Below are positions 14,275-19,982 of a stretch of 19,982 nucleotides of DNA, piece after piece. The number at the start of each line of letters is the position of its first letter. Within the stretch, counting starts at the first letter, position 1. The notes under the pieces are model-generated. The model was not told the origin of the DNA, made no database searches, and saw nothing but the letters and a program-made list of their open reading frames with translations. The stretch is from Deltaproteobacteria bacterium. GTDB lineage: Bacteria > Desulfobacterota > Desulfuromonadia > Geobacterales > Pseudopelobacteraceae. The translations under genes were made by a program, and so were the position numbers. The DNA lies in assembly GCA_016219145.1 (NCBI GenBank), contig JACRCG010000139.1:1-19982 (forward strand), given 5' to 3'.

Positions 14275-14308
14275 CACAATTATGTTACCAATTCGTAACA
14301 TTTCAAGC
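14275..14308 (-). promoter_or_regulatory. Promoter of the tatA-sensor block with a palindromic operator in its spacer
   Basis: On the minus strand TTGAAA (-35), a 16-base spacer and CATAAT (-10) run from about 14303 to 14276. The perfect inverted repeat ATGTTAC-N6-GTAACAT (14282-14301) lies almost wholly within the spacer. Arms and spacing match the imperfect dyad at 10307-10324. The remainder of the 266-base gap between tatA and prkA shows no gene, terminator or RNA that I can support. Confidence 0.6.
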
Positions 14309-14514
14309 TATAAAGCGCGGCAATTGATAGTTTCAGGCAGTATCCTCCACCTGAGCAACTGCATCAGCAAGTTACCTGCCATATCCGTGATTTGTAATCA
14401 AGCAGAACGGAGAGTCTTGTGATAGCCGTGAGGATTAAGGCGACGCAGGCTTGCAGGAACTCAAGGTGCAGAGCCGAAGAGGTGGTCGTGTAGCACCGCT
14501 ATGCAGAATTGGAA

Positions 14515-16806
14515 TTACGACTTGAACCTGCGGGCCAGGTCGTTGTCGATCACATAGACGCAGACCTCTTTGGCGCTCTGTTTGGTGTAGTGGTACTTGG
14601 CGCCACAAAGATTGTTGATAAGAAACGAGACATCGTCACGGATGCGTTTGTCGTAAGTCTTGAAGACCTCGGTATCGAAGTCTTTGATTGCCCGCCGGAA
14701 GTTGTCGTTGTCTAAGAATGGCTCCAGCACCTTTTCCTTCAGATTGTGAACATAGCGTTCATGGAGCGACTGGAAAAGGGCGGTTTCCCGGGGCGCTATC
14801 CCTTCCGCCAGAATCTCCTGGGTCAGGGTCCGGGAAGCGTACTCCTTCTGGGTTTCGCGCCGGAACGTGTTCCGGGCGCTCTCGTCGATCGAGATCCCCA
14901 GCAGTCTTCCCTCAATGGCGCGCAGGAAGTCCTCGCTGATCTCAAGTTTTTCGCCGGTAAAGCGGCAGACCGCCACGGATCCTGTTTCAAAATTGACCGC
15001 GAACATGTAGTTGAGCAGGTCCCGGGTAATCTGTTCCTCGTTGTAGTAATACAGCGACTCCTTGACCTCTTGCAGTACGGAATAGTTGTAGTTTCCCAGC
15101 AGCGAATCCAGAAATCCTTCCGGCAGCATCTCCTTGAGGTCACCAAGCCATTTTGTAAAGAAAGTGTTAAGACTGGACATGGAGATCAGCCTGTCCTTGC
15201 GGGCATAAGTGCCGTAGAATTCACTGAAGATTTTGATGGAATCACGCCCGGAAAAGCCTGTAACTCCCTCATGTTCCGATTCGTCGATAATCCGTCGCCG
15301 ACGCTTGGCGGTGAGACGCTTGCGATCCTCCTCGGAAAGCCAGGCGGGAATATGGCCGGCGTAGATCTCCATCTTGAGCAGCTGCAGGTTCTCGTCGCAG
15401 TATTGCCTGTATTTTGCGGGGTCGCCGATCCACTCCAGCAAAGCCTCGGAGTGAGTGTCCATGCGGGATGAGATGATCGTACGGGCAAAGTTGTGCAGCA
15501 CACGGGGGATAAAGCTTTCGTCGATATGCTTGCCGAAGATATTGCGGTAGATTTCCACCTCGGTGTTCAGGTCCATGACATAAGGGATGTTGATGAATTC
15601 GATCCGGTCGGTAAATGACTGAAATCCTTCGATGGTCTTTTCATCCTCCGGGTTCATGAGGGCGATGAAGAGAGATTTGACGTTTTCCTCCACATCCTCA
15701 ACCTTGTGGATCCCCTCGCTGATGATATTGTGCAGTTCCAGAAGCCGTTCGGCGTTGTGGGATTTCACATCCATCAGCGCGTAAATGCCGTTGTTGGTCT
15801 TGGCAAAGCTGGAGTAGAGGTACTTGACCGCATTGCTGTCGCCCAGCAGGATATCGATCTTGCGCTGCAGCTGCTCGTTGGTTATGACGTTTTGCTTCAT
15901 CGGTTTGTCGCCCGGATTAAAGACGGTGATTCCTTCTCCCAGACGGCGATTGAAGCGATAGGGGCGGGCATGTATCATCTGGTAGATGTCCCTGGAGTTG
16001 GGAAGACGCTGGATCAGGGCGTTGAAGATGGAGCTGCAGACCGTGCAGGGGGTTTCACGGAAGACCCACTCGTACTCCTTGTCGGTGAAGAGTTTCCACT
16101 TGAATTCGTCGTTCTTGAAGAGGTCGTCGAAGAACAGCCTCCTGTCCCGCTTTGGAATCAGCAGAAGCGGGTTGTCATGGGATGGACAGGGTATCTCCAC
16201 AAAATCCCCGTTCCGGTGCAGGGAACCCTTCATCTCGGCCAGTTCGGCCTGGCCCAGTTCATATTCATCCAGCAGGTTCGTGAGCCGGTCGACAAAGGAC
16301 GATAACTGGGTTTCGTTGATCTGCGCCAATACCCTCCGGTCAAGCCTCCAGACCACTTCGTGGCGTGTGCCCGCTTCGCTGTTGGCATATTCTTCGAATT
16401 TAAGCAGCAGGTTGTTGAGAAAGGTACTCTTGCCGGAACCGGGCGGCCCTTCGAAGATGTAGATCTTGTTCTGTCTGGCGCTCCCCTTCATTGCATCGAC
16501 ATGGTTGATCAGGCGGTTGGCAAAGAGGCGATCAGCAAAGAAAGGGCGATCCGTATCATTGACAAACAGGTTTCGACAGTCGAAATCCACATAATTGATC
16601 GATTCCGGATCATCCGGATATTCGTCGCGCCCCTCGCCGACATAGGTCCTGATCATGTCATGAAAGGTCTGAAAAACATTTCGCACGACTGATGCCGGCC
16701 GCAAGGCCAGAATCTTCAGAAAATCATCGAAGGAGACGGTCTGATTGTGTTCCCGCTCGCTGATTTTACGATTCAAGTGCAGTGTCGCTCTATCTACATT
16801 AGACAT
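14515..16806 (-). CDS. prkA: PrkA-family serine protein kinase
   Basis: 763 residues. The AAA-like part carries Walker A GPPGSGKST (120-128), and the PrkA opening includes FLKILALRPASVVRNVFQTFHDM and NYVDFDCRNLFVND. CPSH (207-210) and CTVC (254-257) could bind a metal. The GIYALMDVKSHNAERLLELHNIISEG and FIALMNPEDE segments match the conserved core, and the C-terminal part is the PrkA kinase domain. The protein is longer than the roughly 640 residues of E. coli YeaG. PrkA proteins act in stress and starvation signalling together with YhbH/YeaH and SpoVR/YcgB, and both are encoded just upstream here. It starts 10 bases after spoVR with a weak ribosome site (GGTGA), so it is translated as part of that operon. 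Confidence 0.93.
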   Translation of the reverse strand: MSNVDRATLHLNRKISEREHNQTVSFDDFLKILALRPASVVRNVFQTFHDMIRTYVGEGRDEYPDDPESINYVDFDCRNLFVNDTDRPFFADRLFANRLINHVDAMKGSARQNKIYIFEGPPGSGKSTFLNNLLLKFEEYANSEAGTRHEVVWRLDRRVLAQINETQLSSFVDRLTNLLDEYELGQAELAEMKGSLHRNGDFVEIPCPSHDNPLLLIPKRDRRLFFDDLFKNDEFKWKLFTDKEYEWVFRETPCTVCSSIFNALIQRLPNSRDIYQMIHARPYRFNRRLGEGITVFNPGDKPMKQNVITNEQLQRKIDILLGDSNAVKYLYSSFAKTNNGIYALMDVKSHNAERLLELHNIISEGIHKVEDVEENVKSLFIALMNPEDEKTIEGFQSFTDRIEFINIPYVMDLNTEVEIYRNIFGKHIDESFIPRVLHNFARTIISSRMDTHSEALLEWIGDPAKYRQYCDENLQLLKMEIYAGHIPAWLSEEDRKRLTAKRRRRIIDESEHEGVTGFSGRDSIKIFSEFYGTYARKDRLISMSSLNTFFTKWLGDLKEMLPEGFLDSLLGNYNYSVLQEVKESLYYYNEEQITRDLLNYMFAVNFETGSVAVCRFTGEKLEISEDFLRAIEGRLLGISIDESARNTFRRETQKEYASRTLTQEILAEGIAPRETALFQSLHERYVHNLKEKVLEPFLDNDNFRRAIKDFDTEVFKTYDKRIRDDVSFLINNLCGAKYHYTKQSAKEVCVYVIDNDLARRFKS

Positions 16807-16816
16807 GGGTCACCAG

Positions 16817-18445
16817 TTAAAGCTTCTTTTTGGTCAGCACTTTCTCGTTCATCGAATATAGCACACGCTGCCAGGTGATCTCCCCTTCCCGCAGCTCTTC
16901 ACCCCTTGACGGCGATGATGGCGCGGATGCAACCTGAGCCTCACTGGTCTCCAGATGGACCGGACCGCCCCAGAGGTACTCAATTCCTACCATGGTATTG
17001 GCGATATATTCCTGCACCAGCTGTTTCCCCTCGAATTTATGATTCAGGTGCAAAGAACCCTCGATCCCCCTGGTCTGGTCAACAGTGATCGCGGGAGGGT
17101 GATAGAGTGATTTCAGCATCATCTGCTGATAATCGTGTGCCTTGCGACTTTTGACATAATACTGCCAGACCATGCGTTGCTGGTCGAGGCGCTTGCCGGC
17201 CACAAAGAGCTTGTGACGGTCAAGAAAGTCCTGATCCAGATAATTTTTCAGAAATAGGTAGTCGCACAGGTTTTCACGTACTGAAAAGATGAAATCCTGT
17301 CCTGTTGCAGAGCCGGTGTCGAACTGTTTGCGCTTGTCATAATCCATGATCCGCTGGAATGCGAAAGAGATGCGCCCCTTATCGGCCTGCTCCTCAATAT
17401 GACTGAAGAGCCGCATCCCCAGCGCATACGGATTCATACCGACCCGCGGCATGGAGGTGACGCCGGCATGAACCCGGGCGAAATCCACCTCATGCCCCTT
17501 GATGCGGTCGTCCTGCAGAAAGAGGCGCTCATGCCAGTAACTGGCCCACCCCTCATTCAGGATTTTGGTCCGGATCTGGGGCTGGAAAAAGATGGATGTC
17601 TTACGAACTATCTCAAGTACCGACCGCATCCAGATGTTCTCATCCCTGGCAAGAAACTCCGAATTATCCAGTATAAACCGGAGCAGATCGCGCTTTCTGT
17701 CCGGCTGCGCCTCCCCTGAGCGGGCAAAATGAGCTTCCAGCTCCGGGTAGCGCCGTTCCGCCTCGGTAAAAAAGGTCTTCTCACCCTGTTCAGCAAATGA
17801 TTTCAGACATTCATTGTAGCGGTTGATCTCCTTGATATATTCGCTGACGGAAACTTTTTTCTCCATCTGGAGAAATACATCGAAATAGTAATCGAGGCGG
17901 GATGAACACTCAGCCTCGGGGCGGGAGAAGAGATCCGCCAGATCACCATGGAAGTCGACCAGATTGTCGATGCCACGGGCGAATTCAATCACGTAGTCAA
18001 CCCAGCGCCCCTTCTCGGCGCGCAGTTTGGCGATCACCCGTTTGTCAGAGAGAGCCTGACCGGTGAAGTCGTAGTCCCAGGTATGGCGGAAATAGAGGTT
18101 GTTCTGGAAAAAATCGATATGGGCCAGGACGTGGTAGAAGATCATCACATTCAGCCAGTCCGGGTTGTTGTCGTTGTAAAAGGAGATTGGCGGCCGGGTA
18201 TTAATGACGGTTTCGTAGGGGTTGTGCGGATAGAGCTCGTACTTGCCCTTCTCCCGCAACACCTCCACGTCGTGAACCCAGTAGTCATAGAGCGTCGGGA
18301 TCATCACCTTGGGGGAGAGTTCCAGCAGATCACGGTTGGTTACGACGTACTCCAGGCTTTCGTCGGTAAAGGAGAGACCGGCAGCCCGGGCGCGCTCCTT
18401 GCAGCCCTCCATGATTTTTTTCGTATGTTGATTGATCAGTTCCAT
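16817..18445 (-). CDS. spoVR: SpoVR/YcgB-family protein
   Basis: 542 residues from ATG 18445, with GAGG seven bases upstream. The conserved SpoVR core is visible: YELYPHNPYETVINTRPPISFYNDNNPDWLNVMIFYHVLAHIDFFQNN near the N-terminus (positions about 68-115). The later segment ILNEGWASYWHERL carries the conserved His-Glu pattern, followed by MPRVGMNPYALGMRLFSHIEE. The biochemical activity is unknown. It is linked with spore cortex formation in Bacillus and with stress signalling in non-sporulating bacteria, always near prkA and yhbH. E. coli YcgB is about 510 residues. The extra length here includes a low-complexity segment near the C-terminus (SAPSSPSRGEELREGE) that reads like translated intergenic repeat. 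Confidence 0.93.
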   Translation of the reverse strand: MELINQHTKKIMEGCKERARAAGLSFTDESLEYVVTNRDLLELSPKVMIPTLYDYWVHDVEVLREKGKYELYPHNPYETVINTRPPISFYNDNNPDWLNVMIFYHVLAHIDFFQNNLYFRHTWDYDFTGQALSDKRVIAKLRAEKGRWVDYVIEFARGIDNLVDFHGDLADLFSRPEAECSSRLDYYFDVFLQMEKKVSVSEYIKEINRYNECLKSFAEQGEKTFFTEAERRYPELEAHFARSGEAQPDRKRDLLRFILDNSEFLARDENIWMRSVLEIVRKTSIFFQPQIRTKILNEGWASYWHERLFLQDDRIKGHEVDFARVHAGVTSMPRVGMNPYALGMRLFSHIEEQADKGRISFAFQRIMDYDKRKQFDTGSATGQDFIFSVRENLCDYLFLKNYLDQDFLDRHKLFVAGKRLDQQRMVWQYYVKSRKAHDYQQMMLKSLYHPPAITVDQTRGIEGSLHLNHKFEGKQLVQEYIANTMVGIEYLWGGPVHLETSEAQVASAPSSPSRGEELREGEITWQRVLYSMNEKVLTKKKL

Positions 18446-18451
18446 ATGCTG

Positions 18452-18551
18452 CCTCTTCCCTCCCCTTCAAGGGGAGGGTTGGGGTGGGGATGGGTGAGAG
18501 TCCGCCAAGCCGCCCCATCCCCCTCCTGGCCTCCCCCTTGAAGGGGGAGGG
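18452..18551. repeat. REP/MITE-like dyad element between yhbH and spoVR
   Basis: Two near-identical palindromes face each other: CCCTCCCCTT-C-AAGGGGAGGG (18458-18478) and CCTCCCCCTT-G-AAGGGGGAGG (18530-18550), each with 10-bp arms and a one-base centre. Between them GGGGATGGG (18486-18494) is inverted as CCCATCCCC (18514-18522), so the whole 100 bases can fold as one long cruciform. Elements of this composition are common intergenic repeats in many genomes. It fills nearly the whole gap, and the spoVR ribosome site lies at its edge. Confidence 0.75.
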
Positions 18552-18561
18552 ACACGATTTG

Positions 18562-19947
18562 TCACGAAATCAGCTTCCTGATCCCCTCGATCAGCCGCGG
18601 TTCGTCGGCATCCTCCCCCATTGTGTCCATTCTGAGCAGATCGGACTTGTCCTTCAATAACCCCGAATTTCTCAAATAACGGGCTACTTCGGTCCCGCCG
18701 GACTCTCCATGTCCATGTTCGGCAATGGTTACTCCAACACGGCTCGCGTATTTCAGAATCTTCTCCAGCTCCGGAATCGCCTTCTCGCCGCCGTCATCCC
18801 AGTCATCACCGTCGGTGCCGTGAAAAACATAGATATTGTAATCACGAGCGAGATTCTCTTTCGCCACGATCTCATTGACAAGTTGAAAAGCGCTGGCAAC
18901 CTGTGTTCCGCCCGCAACCCTGGAGTTGTAATAGGTGTAGAAGTCCGGCACTTCTTTGGCCTCGGTGTCATGCAGGATGAACCTGCTCTCTGCCTGGCCG
19001 CCGTACTGATAGAGCAGCCAGCTGTAGATCATCACATGCTGGGATACGATCAGGTCGGTAACCTTGCCGGCCATGGAGCCGGAATAATCGCGCAGGAAGA
19101 ATAGCATGGCCTGCGGCTCATAATCCTTCTCTCTCGACAGGACGCGGTAGACCTTGTCGCGCGGCGCAATCAGAAAACGGGTCGGATCGATATCAGCCAC
19201 TTCGGGGAGGTTCCCCAGGGCGATATTGGTCTCCACAATTTTGCGCAGCGTGCTCTTTTTATCAAGAACCTGCCCAAAGCCGCGGTTTTTATCGGTCAGA
19301 TCGTAGGTATAGCGGGTGAATGAGCGTTTCTTGCCCTTGTCTTTCAGGTTCGGAAGCTGAAATTTCTCTGCCAGGGTCTTGCCGAGATCATAGGCCGAGG
19401 ACTCCATTTCATGATTCTCGCCGTTTCCCTGTCCCGGGCCGCTTCCGGCGCCTTTACCCTCTTCACGGACCGGCTGTTCACCGATGACTTCGCCTTCCTC
19501 TTCTTCACCGGTACCGCCGGATGTGCCGCCTTCGCCCGGCGGATGTACCGTCGGATCGTGAAAGAGTTTCTCCTCCACCGTGGTTGGGACGACCACCACC
19601 TTGCCCTTGCTTCCCCGCCCCGGTTTCACCAGCTTGCCCACTTGAATCTTGCGAGGGAAGCCGTCTTCAACCCTCTGCCTGTCGCGCTCCAGCAGCTCAT
19701 CCAGTGATTTGGTCAGCCCGGCGGAACTGATCTGCGGCGACACCGCCTGCCGCAGGATCAGGAGATCGCCATCGGCATAAATACTGCGACCGAAGCGGTC
19801 CAGTTCACCCGGCGGAGCGATGTGATCCGGCGGCAGGGCATGATCGTCCCCGGCTGTCTCCAGCTCGGCCCGCAGGCGGACCTCCCGCTCGGGGGAAAGA
19901 CCGCGCGTCTTCAGCTCTTCCAGGTATGTCAACAGGTCGTTTCGCAT
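18562..19947 (-). CDS. yhbH: YhbH/YeaH-family protein (DUF444, von Willebrand factor A-like)
   Basis: 461 residues from ATG 19947, with AAGG about eight bases upstream. An N-terminal helical region is followed by a Gly/Glu-rich disordered linker (about 136-182), then the DUF444 core. FFLRDYSGSM (283-292) is the metal-ion-dependent adhesion site DxSxS (Asp287, Ser289, Ser291) of a von Willebrand A fold. YYNSRVAGGTQVASAFQLV and YNIYVFHGTDGDDW also match YeaH/YhbH. It is a presumed partner of PrkA and SpoVR; in E. coli yeaG-yeaH are co-expressed in nitrogen starvation. It is the first gene of the trio in this window. Only 35 bases lie upstream, so its promoter cannot be judged. Confidence 0.93.
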   Translation of the reverse strand: MRNDLLTYLEELKTRGLSPEREVRLRAELETAGDDHALPPDHIAPPGELDRFGRSIYADGDLLILRQAVSPQISSAGLTKSLDELLERDRQRVEDGFPRKIQVGKLVKPGRGSKGKVVVVPTTVEEKLFHDPTVHPPGEGGTSGGTGEEEEGEVIGEQPVREEGKGAGSGPGQGNGENHEMESSAYDLGKTLAEKFQLPNLKDKGKKRSFTRYTYDLTDKNRGFGQVLDKKSTLRKIVETNIALGNLPEVADIDPTRFLIAPRDKVYRVLSREKDYEPQAMLFFLRDYSGSMAGKVTDLIVSQHVMIYSWLLYQYGGQAESRFILHDTEAKEVPDFYTYYNSRVAGGTQVASAFQLVNEIVAKENLARDYNIYVFHGTDGDDWDDGGEKAIPELEKILKYASRVGVTIAEHGHGESGGTEVARYLRNSGLLKDKSDLLRMDTMGEDADEPRLIEGIRKLIS

Positions 19948-19982
19948 AAAAACCCTTAAAGGCTTTTGCCACAGAGAACACA

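Noticed and set aside
14401..14514. Possible riboswitch or mobile-element remnant between tatA and prkA
   Set aside because: No conserved aptamer core, no hairpin with a T-run and no clear coding frame; short open stretches end in stops on both strands.
14689..15471. Plus-strand frames inside prkA
   Set aside because: They are shadows of a full-length PrkA gene and carry no recognisable domain.
1..19982. CRISPR arrays, tRNA, rRNA or complete insertion sequences
   Set aside because: No regularly spaced direct repeats, no tRNA or rRNA cores and no transposase motifs were seen on either strand.

Overview
The window looks like part of a Geobacter-type chromosome (Desulfuromonadia, Geobacteraceae or a close relative). 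Three things point there: a periplasmic triheme c-type cytochrome, a respiratory arsenate reductase, and the PrkA/SpoVR/YhbH trio in a Gram-negative setting. The species assignment is an inference; no rRNA or housekeeping marker is present.

Layout. (1) 1-1735, + strand: the 3' end of an OmpR-family response regulator and its sensor kinase, closed by a terminator that faces a second terminator from the opposite strand. (2) 1735-2232, - strand: a helical protein gene whose 5' end is missing; it stops abruptly where the arsenic region begins. (3) 2318-4850, + strand: an arsenic detoxification set, arsR, then a MazF-type toxin-antitoxin pair, then arsC-acr3. (4) 14248-4859, - strand: an arsenate-respiration cluster in two transcription blocks. 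The first block is tatA, a PhnD-like periplasmic binding protein, a sensor kinase and a sigma-54 activator, all joined by ATGA overlaps. The second is a triheme cytochrome, arrA, arrB, a TorD-type chaperone and a polyferredoxin-like protein. (5) 19947-14515, - strand: yhbH (DUF444), spoVR and prkA.

How it fits together. ArrA carries a Tat signal, the CX2CX3CX27C cluster motif, an RGRY motif and the Mo-ligand Cys of arsenate reductases, so the second block should reduce As(V) to As(III) in the periplasm. The triheme cytochrome is the obvious electron donor, since no NrfD-like ArrC membrane subunit is present. As(III) that enters the cell, or is made there by ArsC, would be pumped out by Acr3. 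The binding protein/kinase/activator trio matches the AioX-AioS-AioR arsenite-sensing design. Two near-identical dyads (TGTTAC-N6-GTRACA) sit in the promoter regions of both arr blocks and resemble the motif I recall for AioR.

The most interesting points are: the periplasmic binding protein whose only cysteines form a C-terminal CxxxCH tail; the paired dyads; a cluster-dedicated TatA; a toxin-antitoxin module inside the ars cluster; leaderless or nearly leaderless ars transcripts; and the truncated gene marking the island edge. Stretches over 300 bases without a gene: none. The longest gaps (14249-14514, about 266 bases, and 2101-2317) are described below.
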